In this document: piece by piece, positions 36,601 through 44,561 of the stretch
Position numbering within the stretch: position 1 is the stretch's first letter
How the letters are laid out: each line of letters begins with the position of its first letter
Assembly: GCA_045561735.1 (NCBI GenBank)
Contig: JBJKXC010000022.1
Span: forward strand, 15,646 to 79,645
DNA: 64,000 nucleotides
Reading direction: 5' to 3'
Source of the DNA: UBA3537 sp045561735
GTDB lineage: Bacteria; Bacteroidota; Bacteroidia; Flavobacteriales; Flavobacteriaceae
Notes under the pieces: model-generated
What the model was told of the DNA's origin: nothing
The model's input: the letters and a program-made list of their open reading frames with translations, nothing else
Database searches by the model: none
Made by a program: the position numbers and the translations under genes

Positions 36601-37170
36601 TGAGATGTGAAGCTTACCATCAATCAAATCCGCTTCTGTTAAATCAATATTTTGGAGGAATGTACCAGAAAAACCATTACCTGTCAAACCTCTTCCAGAC
36701 TGAACTACAGAATTGGGATCAGAAACACCAGACTGGTCTCCGTTTTTTAACCATCCTAAGTTATTGCCTCCAGTAGTTGAGAAACCATCCCCTATAACTC
36801 CAGTTGTAGAACCTGCAACGAAGTCCCAAACTGCAATAACAGTTTCAGAAGTACTTGAAGATTCAGTAACAGTTACTGTTCCATACATGTTGGTGTCATG
36901 TGGATCACATACATAGTTAGTACTGCCTACTTGGTTAAAGGTGTAAGAAAATGACGTTACATTGTATGTGCTATCAAAAGTTTCTGTACCAGAAGTAGAC
37001 CTCAAATTGTGAGTGCCAGCACCCCAGGTCCAATTGACAGTATCGCCAACTTCAATTGTGATTTGTTGGTTTGCACATGTTCCATCATTAGCCCAAGCGA
37101 GCTCGTGAGTTGTTTGAGCAAATAGTCCAAAAGAAATAAAAATGAAAAATGAAAGTAATTTTGTTTTCAT
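33700..37170 (-). CDS. Giant T9SS-secreted protein: cupredoxin, lamin-tail-like domain and triplicated module
   Basis: An 1156-residue secreted protein of unusual architecture. After the signal peptide (ending LFAQ) a plastocyanin/azurin-like domain (about 20-102) shows His54 (GTHNL), Cys88, His91 and Met95 (CDPHDTNM), a plausible type 1 copper site. Residues about 110-355 look like a beta-sandwich. About 365-532 resembles a lamin-tail domain (GVIDFSTPGTWLKAIHL, LSAYGIGVATNGG). About 540-715 is another carbohydrate-binding-like sandwich. Three repeats of about 115 residues (from about 717, 843 and 960) each have VTFNVDT, DGDGIWTVTV-like, KENLxGQxCAD and paired Cys. A T9SS domain (FTYYPNPVNDQL) ends the chain. 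Function is unknown; surface adhesion, binding or electron transfer are possible. It is flanked by a terminator and a long 5' region, so it is probably monocistronic. Confidence 0.85.
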   Translation of the reverse strand: MKTKLLSFFIFISFGLFAQTTHELAWANDGTCANQQITIEVGDTVNWTWGAGTHNLRSTSGTETFDSTYNVTSFSYTFNQVGSTNYVCDPHDTNMYGTVTVTESSSTSETVIAVWDFVAGSTTGVIGDGFSTTGGNNLGWLKNGDQSGVSDPNSVVQSGRGLTGNGFSGTFLQNIDLTEADLIDGKLHISITYNNIDLSGTGTIQQLFLKGSGNSSYGTNHRFAGLKLSPDDNDIKVESLVFNNGLQYGGSKDQGGLGNSAIYSQQITLGTTMDFTNKTSTFWVGSPGENSTNPYGLTMATNDINQSTSWNAATQTLAPNAVLKFLQFCSKNGDGSVEVDQFKISTGTYENTVASGDGEGQEEPTSALSLQGVIDFSTPGTWLKAIHLVASEDIADLSAYGIGVATNGGGTDGEELELTGSATAGDHILVARSGGATATIADVYMNASNTFDQVLIYNNASQGLGHNGDDAIELFFNDAVVETFGEIDVDGTGQAWEYTDSWAYKGADGTWTNAAVNCTDGSFMMWDSGCVYPFVVDQQCTGASTDLVTAFSHDFTAIGPAGYYWNDNEVGIYRVNDPLNPDGADYNGVMQYTDDLSSYSNLQMRFCSKLDLNSVNTVSLRAMIDGTSLTGAQPNQLTLKLQDATEAQPWTNQNPVTQAISVTDQWVNLTFEFNDDASMARVDVDNIVIQFNGEGNNDAVVAYIDDIVFSYTEPVATEYTDVTFNVDTALITGGVGPNGMYLGGGVFGNATAQPMTDTDGDGIWTVTVTLEEGTAGNYIFLNSPNFDADWGAKENLNGQSCADAGNFDDRILSAVGADDYTLNHCFGNCDTDPTTGFCIIPENDYEVTFNVDTNNVIVGDGGMYLGDGIFGGSNAVAMSDDDGDGIWTVTVTLAEGTTGNYAFFKNPGDGGDWGTKENLEGQACADTNNYNNRILDPVTGDTTINYCFATCDASCGTVVRHDVTFNVDTADITVGETGMFIGGGIMGGANAIAMSDTDGDGVYTATVSIPEGLSGHYAFINGAPNHYTYDGKENLEGQACADANNFNDRFLDAVTAPATISYCFATCETSCSTAGLDDLGMSQFTYYPNPVNDQLTVRAQSNVKDITVFNMLGQVVSRQSPNTKDCLVDMAEMQSGAYFVQISIGNTVEMVRVLKK
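33955..35027 (-). repeat. Three tandem in-frame repeats of about 350 bp inside the 1156-residue gene
   Basis: Three head-to-tail copies encode the same module. Shared landmarks at DNA level are the VTFNVDT start, the aspartate-rich turn (DTDGDG or DDDGDG), the KENL-GQ-CAD segment and the Cys-x-x-x-Cys end. The second and third copies look closer to each other (both have CFATC) than to the first (CFGNC), which suggests stepwise duplication. Confidence 0.85.
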
Positions 37171-37636
37171 GGAATAATTATTTAGTTGATAAATTTAATT
37201 TTATGTTACTTTTTAGGTAAACTATTTTTATATAAGATTTTTGAATGGGAACAAATTTGTGGCATTTGATTAAAAAATGCCTATTTGAAACTATGCAATA
37301 ATCTTACATATTTTAAATATTTAAAGGAGGTATAGTATTTTGTTTAATAAGGATTTAAAATCACACTCTTATTGAGGCGATTAAATTAAAAACATAAAAT
37401 AATACACTCTAATTTCCAAATAACGTAAAAATTAGGGGTGAAAAGTGTTAAAAAATATATTTTGTGACAATTATTCGATTAAATGTTAAATAATCAGGTT
37501 GAAATGTTGAATAAAGCTTATTTTTCATCAATTTGTTTGATTGATGACAAGTTAATTAGTACAAAATTAATATGATTTGAGTCAATGATTATTTATAATC
37601 ACATCCTAATTATTTGTGGCAAAAAGAAAGATAAAT
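37171..37636. other. 466-bp gene-free region with palindromes
   Basis: The only gap over 300 bp. I see no supportable gene. It contains a 10-bp palindrome ACAAATTTGT (37251-37260), directly followed by a 7-bp perfect stem GGCATTT/AAATGCC (37261-37281, 7-base loop), and an 8-bp perfect stem TCATCAAT/ATTGATGA (37525-37547, 7-base loop). None has a U-tract, so they are not simple terminators. An AAAGGAGGT match (37323-37331) has no sensible reading frame after it. The region must include the promoter and leader of the gene starting at 37170 and the end of the transcript from 37637-38830. Confidence 0.6.
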
Positions 37637-38830
37637 TTATCTGTTGGAATATTCAAATTGAATTTTTATTGGAACATCGTATAGAGATTCCAACTCACCA
37701 ATGTTTTTTTTATAAAATTTAGTTTCTGGAGGAATGCTTACATTTTTCCAAAATTCATGATCGTAAGGGATTTTATACAAAGTCATATCTTTTTGCTCAA
37801 ATTCTCCTTGAAATTTAATTTTACTATCGCCATTATCAAGGTCCAGTACAAAGATTTCATGACGATAAGAAATGGGAATATATTTGCGTTGTTTTTCTCC
37901 TGCTTGTAACATAGCACGTGAAATATGATCGGGAGTTCGAACAGCACCCTCCCATTGCCGTTTATGATAACTTAAATATAATTTTCCTCTGTTATTATTT
38001 TTATAGATCCAAAGAGCTGTTAGGCTCTTACCAATATTCATTTTAGTGGAATTTTTCTCAATTTTATAAATTTTTAAGCTTTCAAATCCTACATAAAATG
38101 TAATATAATTACCACTAGGCATTGTGCCTTGGAGAACAATAACGTCCTCATTTTCATAAAAAGTATCATCTATTTTTTTCCATGAATAAGAAGACATTGG
38201 TGGCCCACTTCTTAATGGATTATTTTGTTCCATAAACTTAATGGCATGCCGATCTTGTTCATTTTTTATGAAGCGATAATCAGAAGAATTGCGGCTATGT
38301 TGTACATCAAAATCTTGTAAATAAGAAGAAGGGCCCCGATCTAAAACGTCAATATACTGCTCTATAAAATAACGGCAAATGTTATCTTCTACAGACCAAC
38401 GCCTGTACAAAAGACCTAGCTTATGCTTTTTACTTATGGTATTATCTTTTAATTTTTTAACCGCTTTTTTTACAATATCTCTGGGGTTTTCAATAGAAAC
38501 TTCCCCTAACTCCGTAATCATTTCCTTTAAAACAAAGCTTTTATCTATCAAATTAATAAAATCTTGGACTGTGATTTTGAGAGACTGAAAGCCTATGGAT
38601 GAAATTTCTATAGTATCAGATAATTCTTTGTTGGTGACAACAAATTTAAATCCACCATCTTCTGTAGAGCTGGTGCCAATATTTTTTGCAACAATTCCGA
38701 CAGAGGCGTAAGGAATGGGGTAATTGTATTCATCATACACCATCCCCTCAATAGTGATGTAATTTTGACCAAATACAAATCCTGATTGTAAAATAATTAA
38801 ACTTATAAAAATGGTCCTGTATACCTTCAT
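37637..38830 (-). CDS. Carboxypeptidase-regulatory-like domain protein of unknown function
   Basis: A 397-residue exported protein. The signal peptide ends near FVFGQ. Residues about 25-105 are a CarboxypepD_reg-like beta-sandwich (IEGMVYDEYNYPIPYASVGI, with SSIGFQSLKI). The remainder (about 110-397) has ENPRDIVKKAVKKLKDN, LYRRWSVEDN and YRHEIFVLDLDNG segments, which recur in a Bacteroidota group I know only as domain-of-unknown-function proteins. There is no plug or barrel, so it is not a TonB receptor. It follows the sodium/sugar symporter by 30 bp, the last gene of the xylose operon by layout, though it may be unrelated in function. Confidence 0.75.
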   Translation of the reverse strand: MKVYRTIFISLIILQSGFVFGQNYITIEGMVYDEYNYPIPYASVGIVAKNIGTSSTEDGGFKFVVTNKELSDTIEISSIGFQSLKITVQDFINLIDKSFVLKEMITELGEVSIENPRDIVKKAVKKLKDNTISKKHKLGLLYRRWSVEDNICRYFIEQYIDVLDRGPSSYLQDFDVQHSRNSSDYRFIKNEQDRHAIKFMEQNNPLRSGPPMSSYSWKKIDDTFYENEDVIVLQGTMPSGNYITFYVGFESLKIYKIEKNSTKMNIGKSLTALWIYKNNNRGKLYLSYHKRQWEGAVRTPDHISRAMLQAGEKQRKYIPISYRHEIFVLDLDNGDSKIKFQGEFEQKDMTLYKIPYDHEFWKNVSIPPETKFYKKNIGELESLYDVPIKIQFEYSNR

Positions 38831-38860
38831 TATTTTTTATTTGTTAATTTCAAAAAAATA

Positions 38861-40534
38861 TTATCCCGTAAAGTAACACAAAATTCCAATAACAAGAAAA
38901 ACCAAAAGAACTGAGAGCACCACATCAATGGTGTCATAACTGTCTTTATGGGCTTGTTTTTGTTCGTCAGTAAGCGTCCCAAAAGACAAGCCAACAATGG
39001 TTTTGTAATCTGGTGCTGTGGTCAATAAACTTGTAGATACACATAAAATGACAGAGAAAACAAACATAAAAATAGCCATATGAGCAAAGTTAATGGTTGC
39101 AAAGTCATACAAGGCGTGAGTAACCCCTTCGCCTGAAGTAATTTTTGGTTGAAAATATATCTCTGACCCTAGACGTATAACCAACAGAACAAATCCTGCC
39201 AATAATGTTGTAATTGCCGCTGTGGAGTTGACGCGTTTCCAAACAATACCCAACAAAAAAACAGCGGTTACAGGCGGTGCAATATAGGACTGGACATTTT
39301 GTAGATATTGATACATAACTCCACCGCCTATTTTCTGCATTATAGGAATCCAAATAATACCTAAAACTACAATAAATCCTGTGGCTATTTTACCTATTTT
39401 GAGTAATGATTTTTCGGACTTATTGGGATGAAGTTTTTTGTATATATCAATGGTAAAGATGGTAGAGCATGAATTGAATACAGAGGCTAAAGAACTCATT
39501 AGTGCTGCCATCAACCCGCCTGCGACCAAGCCTTTCAATCCGACTGGCAAGAGTGTTTTGACAAGCATTGGAAAGGCGCGGTCCGCTTTTTCAACAGAAA
39601 AAACCTCAGGGTTTTGTATGGACAATGCAAAAGCAATGATACCAGGCACTAAGAAAATTAAAATGGGTAATAACTTTAAATAGGCACCAAAAATAGCGCC
39701 GCGTCTTCCAATCTTTATGTTATTAGCGGCCAAAGTACGCTGCACAATGTATTGATCTGTACACCAATACCAAATTCCAACAATGGTGCCCCCTATAAGC
39801 AACCCTGTCCATGGAAACTGCGGATCCGACATAGGACGCCACATATTAAAATGGTCTGGACTGACGGCTGTAACCGTTTCTCGCAACTGAGACCAACCCC
39901 CCACTTCTTGCAACCCCAAATAAGTGATGATAACCGAGCCTAAAATCAAAACAACGGTTTGAAGTGTTTCGGTATATATAACCGCTTTCATACCCCCAAT
40001 GACCGTGTAAATACCTGTAAAAATTACAATACCAATGGCTCCATACCAAAATGGAATGGCTAGTAATTCAGACACTACAATACCACCGGCATATATGGTC
40101 ACAGAAACCTTTGTGAGTACGTAGGCAACCAAAGAGAAAACAGATAAAAACCAGCGCGAGCGGCTGTCGAATCTTTTTTCTAAAAATTCTGGCATTGTAA
40201 AGGCGCCACTTCTTATGTAAAATGGTAGAAACAACCAGCCTAACAATAAAACAATCCAGGCGTGAAGCTCGTAATGAGCCATAGGGGTTCCAGATTCAAA
40301 TCCAGTCCCTGCAAGACCAACGACGTGTTCTGATCCTATGTTAGACGCAAAAATAGAGGCTCCTATAACAAACCATCCCACATTCCTGCCAGCTAAAAAG
40401 TAATCTTCAGTATTGTTGTTTTTTTGAATAACAACCCATACCGCAACAGCGACCAATGCTAAAAAATAAATGGCGAGGACAATCCAGTCAAAACCTTCTA
40501 AAACAGAAGTAGCTGCTACAAGTAATTGGTTCAT
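38861..40534 (-). CDS. Sodium/solute symporter (SSS family), probable xylose or other sugar importer
   Basis: A 557-residue inner-membrane protein of the SSS family, resembling the sodium/galactose transporter vSGLT. Family segments: NTEDYFLAGRNVGWFVIGASIFASNIGSEH (in parts EDYFLAGRNVGW and GASIFASNIGSEHVVGLAG), TMPEFLEKRFDSRSRW, VIGGMKAVIYTETLQ, WCTDQYIVQRTLAA and GLMAALMSSLASVFNSCSTIFTIDIY (core MAALMSSLASVFNS). About 14 hydrophobic segments can be traced. It starts 27 bp after xylA, so D-xylose is the likely substrate, but other pentoses or hexoses are possible. It complements the GPH-family transporter upstream, which by type should carry glycosides. Confidence 0.93.
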   Translation of the reverse strand: MNQLLVAATSVLEGFDWIVLAIYFLALVAVAVWVVIQKNNNTEDYFLAGRNVGWFVIGASIFASNIGSEHVVGLAGTGFESGTPMAHYELHAWIVLLLGWLFLPFYIRSGAFTMPEFLEKRFDSRSRWFLSVFSLVAYVLTKVSVTIYAGGIVVSELLAIPFWYGAIGIVIFTGIYTVIGGMKAVIYTETLQTVVLILGSVIITYLGLQEVGGWSQLRETVTAVSPDHFNMWRPMSDPQFPWTGLLIGGTIVGIWYWCTDQYIVQRTLAANNIKIGRRGAIFGAYLKLLPILIFLVPGIIAFALSIQNPEVFSVEKADRAFPMLVKTLLPVGLKGLVAGGLMAALMSSLASVFNSCSTIFTIDIYKKLHPNKSEKSLLKIGKIATGFIVVLGIIWIPIMQKIGGGVMYQYLQNVQSYIAPPVTAVFLLGIVWKRVNSTAAITTLLAGFVLLVIRLGSEIYFQPKITSGEGVTHALYDFATINFAHMAIFMFVFSVILCVSTSLLTTAPDYKTIVGLSFGTLTDEQKQAHKDSYDTIDVVLSVLLVFLVIGILCYFTG

Positions 40535-40561
40535 AAAAAATATATTTTGGTTGGTTTATTT

Positions 40562-41887
40562 CTAGATATATTGATTAATGATATTTTCAAATAATTCTTG
40601 TTTTCCACTTTGCGCATCTAATTCCCCATTTTCAAGGGCAATTTGATACAAATCTTGTAGTTGTAAAGTACCGGATTCAAACGCCGCACCCTTACCTGAA
40701 TCAAACGATGCATAACGCTGTTCTCGTAATTTTTTGTAGGGAGAAGATGTCATTATTTTGTCGGCCGTAATTAGGGCACGTGCAAAAGTATCGGCACCAC
40801 CAATGTGAGCTAAAAATACGTCTTCTAAATCCGTGGAGTTTCTTCTAATTTTAGCATCAAAATTAATACCTCCGCCTTGCAAGCCTCCAGCTTGAAGAAA
40901 AACCAACATGGCCTCAGTGGTTTCCTGTATGTTGTTGGGGAATTGATCGGTATCCCATCCGTTTTGATAATCACCCCTATTGGCATCAATACTGCCCAAC
41001 ATATTGGCTTTAGCTGCTACAGCCAATTCATGCTGCATTGTGTGTTGTGCCAAGGTGGCGTGATTGACTTCAATGTTTAATTTAAAGTCTTTATCTAAAC
41101 CATATTCTTTTAAGAATCCAATGGCAGTGGCCGAATCAAAATCGTACTGATGTTTCATGGGCTCCATCGGTTTTGGCTCAATGAAAAAGGTGCCTTTAAA
41201 GCCTTGCGCTCTGGCGTAATCCCTTGCCATGGTTAAAAATTGTCCCATATGATCAAGTTCACGTCCCATGTCAGTGTTTAAAAGAGACATATAACCTTCG
41301 CGTCCGCCCCAAAATACATAGTTTTCTCCGTTGAGCGCCATGGTCGCATCCAGGGCCAATTTCACCTGTGCGCCGGCACGTGCCACAATATCAAAATTTG
41401 GATTGGTAGCGGCACCATTCATAAAGCGTGGATTTGAAAAACAGTTGGAGGTACCCCATAAAAGTTTAACGCCAGAATCCTTTTGTTTTTGCTTTAAATA
41501 ATCAACAATTGCAGAAAGACGTTCTTCTGAAGCAGCTAAAGTTGGTGCTTCAGCAATCAAATCATAGTCGTGAAAGCAAAAATAATCGAAGCCCATTTTG
41601 GTGATAAACTCAAAGGCAGCATCGGCTTTATCCTTAGCAGCTTGAATGGGGTCTGAAGATTGATCCCAAGGGAAATTTTGAGTCCCAGGACCGAAAGGAT
41701 CAGAACCTTGACCACAGAAAGTGTGCCAATACGCAATGGCAAATTTAAAATGCTCACGCATGGTTTTACCGGCCACTATATGTGCAGGGTCATAATATTT
41801 AAATGCCAGTGGGTTGTCCGAATCTTTGCCTTCAAATTGAATGGCATCAATACCCTTGTAGTATTCTTTATTTCCTGTAAGTATCAT
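40562..41887 (-). CDS. xylA: D-xylose isomerase
   Basis: A 441-residue cytoplasmic TIM-barrel enzyme converting D-xylose to D-xylulose. Catalytic and metal motifs are intact: CFHDYDLI (catalytic His), VFWGGREGY, FIEPKPMEP (metal Glu and Lys), NIEVNHATLAQH (metal His) and SIDANRGDYQNGWDTDQF. Length and the KYYDPAHIVAGKTMREHFKF start (core HIVAGKTMREH) are typical of the longer class II xylose isomerases. It starts 3 bp after the xylB stop and is followed by the SSS symporter after 27 bp. This shows that the PUL product is metabolised by the isomerase pathway rather than by an oxidative one. Confidence 0.98.
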   Translation of the reverse strand: MILTGNKEYYKGIDAIQFEGKDSDNPLAFKYYDPAHIVAGKTMREHFKFAIAYWHTFCGQGSDPFGPGTQNFPWDQSSDPIQAAKDKADAAFEFITKMGFDYFCFHDYDLIAEAPTLAASEERLSAIVDYLKQKQKDSGVKLLWGTSNCFSNPRFMNGAATNPNFDIVARAGAQVKLALDATMALNGENYVFWGGREGYMSLLNTDMGRELDHMGQFLTMARDYARAQGFKGTFFIEPKPMEPMKHQYDFDSATAIGFLKEYGLDKDFKLNIEVNHATLAQHTMQHELAVAAKANMLGSIDANRGDYQNGWDTDQFPNNIQETTEAMLVFLQAGGLQGGGINFDAKIRRNSTDLEDVFLAHIGGADTFARALITADKIMTSSPYKKLREQRYASFDSGKGAAFESGTLQLQDLYQIALENGELDAQSGKQELFENIINQYI

Positions 41888-41890
41888 TAT

Positions 41891-43381
41891 TTAATTTTTA
41901 ATTTGTTTTTCTAATTCTGTTTTCCAGTTCTGGTAAGCTTCAAGATACGGGGTCTTATTTTCGATAGGTTTAAACGTCATCACGTGGTCATTATTTGTTA
42001 TGTTTTGTCCAAAGCGTTCAAAATCTCTATCGGTCAATCCTGCAGCTCTGGCAGCGCCTATAGCGCCAGTGGTATTGTAAATTTCAATCTCATAACCAAT
42101 CAGAGTTGCTAAAGTTTTAGCAAAAATCTCAGATCTGAAAAGATTGTCATTACCCGCCCGAATGACCTTAATGGCTGCATTGTCATTTTTTAGGATTTCC
42201 ATCCCATAAACAAATGAAAATGCAATGCCTTCTAGAGCAGCTCTGTATAGATGGGCTTTAGAATGCTGATTTAAATTGATATTGCAAAATTGCGTGCCAA
42301 TATTGGTGTTGTCCAACATGCGTTCGGCACCATTACCAAATGGTAAAATTACCAAACCTTCAGAGCCAATAGGAATTTTGGAAGCTTTTCGATTCATGGT
42401 TTCATAAGATTCCGTAGAACTTTGATTGCGCAACCAGCGGTACATGATTCCAGCCCCATTAATGCACAATAGTTTTCCAATGGTTGGTTTTTTAGCCGAA
42501 TAATTCACATGGGCAAAATGGTTGATACGACTCGATTCCTTAGAATTTTTACTATTGGTCAACGCATATATAACTCCTGAGGTTCCACCAGTGGCAGCAA
42601 CTTCTCCACTATTGAATACGTTCAGTGAAAGAGCGTTATTCGGCTGGTCGCCTGCGCGGTAAGTAATGGGAATGCCTTCAGGTAGTCCAGTTTCTTCTGC
42701 TGCTTGTTTTGAGATGTAAGCTTGAGGTGTAAAATTTTCTACAATATCAGGTACCAAATCATGAGAAAATTCAAAATAATCCAGCAACCAACTGGCTACG
42801 GAATCCGATTCATAATCCCAAAAAATACCTTCTGACAAGCCGTTGTTTGTAGTTGAAATGGTTCCTGTTAATTTTAGAGCTATAAAATCTCCAGGTAGCA
42901 TGAACTTATGGATTTTTTTATACAACTCAGGTTCATTGTCTTTGACCCATTTGAGCTTGGAGGCCGTAAAATTGGCGGGAGAATTTAAAAGGGAAGACAC
43001 ACAGCGTTCTTTGGTTAAATCTTTAAAGGCTTGTTTACCAATATCCACAGCTCGACTGTCGCACCAAATGATGGAATTTCTTAGCGGTTCGCCATTGTTA
43101 TCGACAACAACCAAACCGTGCATCTGGTAAGAAACACCAACGGCTTCAATGTTTGAAGGATCGATTTTTGATTCTTGTAGAATGCGTTTGGTGCCTTGAC
43201 ATACAAATTTCCACCAATTGTTAGGGTCTTGTTCCGCCCAATCGCTTTGCTCAGAAAGAATGGACATTTCGTGTTTGGGCTCGTGAAGGCTCAAAATATT
43301 TTCACCTGTAAACGCGTCAACTAAAGCCACTTTAACGGAAGAACTTCCCAAATCAAATCCTATATAATATTTTGTGTGCAT
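41891..43381 (-). CDS. xylB: Xylulokinase
   Basis: A 496-residue FGGY-family kinase phosphorylating D-xylulose to D-xylulose-5-phosphate. The N-terminal ATPase strand is YIGFDLGSSSVKVALVD. SYQMHGLVVVDNNG, SIIWCDSRAVDIG (catalytic region) and KLKWVKDNEPELY follow, and the C-terminal GGTSGVIYAL and RAGNDNLFRSEIFAKTLATL (core NLFRSEIFA) match xylulokinases. Length is normal. It follows the GH43 gene after 143 bp, the widest gap within the catabolic half, so a promoter may lie there. Together with xylA it feeds the pentose phosphate pathway. Confidence 0.96.
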   Translation of the reverse strand: MHTKYYIGFDLGSSSVKVALVDAFTGENILSLHEPKHEMSILSEQSDWAEQDPNNWWKFVCQGTKRILQESKIDPSNIEAVGVSYQMHGLVVVDNNGEPLRNSIIWCDSRAVDIGKQAFKDLTKERCVSSLLNSPANFTASKLKWVKDNEPELYKKIHKFMLPGDFIALKLTGTISTTNNGLSEGIFWDYESDSVASWLLDYFEFSHDLVPDIVENFTPQAYISKQAAEETGLPEGIPITYRAGDQPNNALSLNVFNSGEVAATGGTSGVIYALTNSKNSKESSRINHFAHVNYSAKKPTIGKLLCINGAGIMYRWLRNQSSTESYETMNRKASKIPIGSEGLVILPFGNGAERMLDNTNIGTQFCNINLNQHSKAHLYRAALEGIAFSFVYGMEILKNDNAAIKVIRAGNDNLFRSEIFAKTLATLIGYEIEIYNTTGAIGAARAAGLTDRDFERFGQNITNNDHVMTFKPIENKTPYLEAYQNWKTELEKQIKN

Positions 43382-43524
43382 AAATTGGTATTAGATGGAG
43401 TTAAAAAATATTTTAAATATAGTTCGAAAGTTGATAAATATGAAGCAATTACTAATATAATTGAAGCCAAAATAAATCCACCAATATAAGCTTAAATTAT
43501 AAAAACTAAAAATGACGGTTTAAA

Positions 43525-44556
43525 TTAATAAGGATCTAAAGTTACAATGGAGCCATCCTCGCGGTATTCTATTTCGGCTAACTTTACAGATCTTAAATGT
43601 GTGACGCCCTTTGATAGCGAAGAATCGTGGTAAAATAAATAGGTTTTCCCTTCAATCTCACAAACAGAATGGTGGGAAGTCCAACCCACAACGGGGTTAA
43701 GAATTCGGCCTGTATAGGTGAACGGCCCATAGGGACTATCTCCGATTGCATAACATATAAAATGGGTGTCTCCAGTGGAGTATGAAAAATAATATTTTCC
43801 ATTGTGTTTGTGTAACCATGCAGCTTCAAAAAAGCGGCGGTCATTATCTCCTGAGAGTAGAAGATTTCCGTTTTTATCAAGAATTTCTAATGCCTTAGGG
43901 GTTTCGTCAAACTCCAATAAATCATCTGTCATTTTAGCAACCAATGGCAACAAAGCTGGTTCATCATCTGCTGGAAGGAATGCGGTAGGGCTTTCTGGTT
44001 GATCGGCATTAAAAACACCTGTTCTCCAGCGTTGTAATTGGCCACCCCAAAGGCCTCCAAAATACATATAATAGGCACCGTCATCATCTTTAAAAACGGC
44101 GGGGTCTATAGAAAAACTGCCCTTTATCGCCTTTGGCTCTGCTTTGAATGGGCCTGTTGGAGAGTCGCTAATAGCTACACCAATTCGAAAAACACCTTCA
44201 TAATCCTTAGCTGGAAAGAAAAGATAAAATTTTCCATCTTTTTCATTGGCATCAGGCGCCCACATTTGCTGTTGTGCCCAAGGTACATCATCCACATGCA
44301 AGGCCACACCATTGTCTACTGCTTTACTGTCAATGCTATCCATGGAAATGACATGGTAATCCTCCATAGCAAAATGGCTGCCAAGGTCATCAAAAGCTTC
44401 ACCTGCATCAATATCATGAGATGGATATATATATATTTTTCCATTGAAATAATGGGCAGATGGGTCCGCGGTATAAATATGAGTTACCAAAGGGGCAGAC
44501 AGCGCTTTTTTATTTAATGCATCAAAATCTATGTGGTCAATATTATCCTCAGGCAT
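43525..44556 (-). CDS. Cytoplasmic GH43 beta-xylosidase/alpha-L-arabinofuranosidase
   Basis: A 343-residue five-bladed beta-propeller hydrolase without a signal peptide, so it acts in the cytoplasm on imported oligosaccharides. The three GH43 catalytic carboxylates are present: general base Asp31 (TADPS), the pKa-modulating Asp151 (SIDPAVF) and general acid Glu300 (VCEIEGK). MWAPDANEKDGKFYLFFPA and FYFSYS-like blade strands are visible, and the lack of accessory domains fits the short GH43_1-like type. Beta-xylosidase is favoured by xylA and xylB nearby; arabinofuranosidase remains possible. It is 5 bp after the GPH transporter, an arrangement that pairs oligosaccharide import with hydrolysis. 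Confidence 0.93.
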   Translation of the reverse strand: MPEDNIDHIDFDALNKKALSAPLVTHIYTADPSAHYFNGKIYIYPSHDIDAGEAFDDLGSHFAMEDYHVISMDSIDSKAVDNGVALHVDDVPWAQQQMWAPDANEKDGKFYLFFPAKDYEGVFRIGVAISDSPTGPFKAEPKAIKGSFSIDPAVFKDDDGAYYMYFGGLWGGQLQRWRTGVFNADQPESPTAFLPADDEPALLPLVAKMTDDLLEFDETPKALEILDKNGNLLLSGDNDRRFFEAAWLHKHNGKYYFSYSTGDTHFICYAIGDSPYGPFTYTGRILNPVVGWTSHHSVCEIEGKTYLFYHDSSLSKGVTHLRSVKLAEIEYREDGSIVTLDPY

Positions 44557-44561
44557 GGTTG

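Noticed and set aside
37323..37376. Perfect AAAGGAGGT followed by a TTG-started frame of about 11 codons.
   Set aside because: Shine-Dalgarno sites are little used in this phylum, and the frame is too short and starts with a rare codon. I treat it as a chance match.
44038..44517. 159-codon open frame on the plus strand, opposite the GH43 gene.
   Set aside because: The minus-strand frame carries all GH43 catalytic residues. The plus-strand translation has no domain, no signal logic and no operon context.
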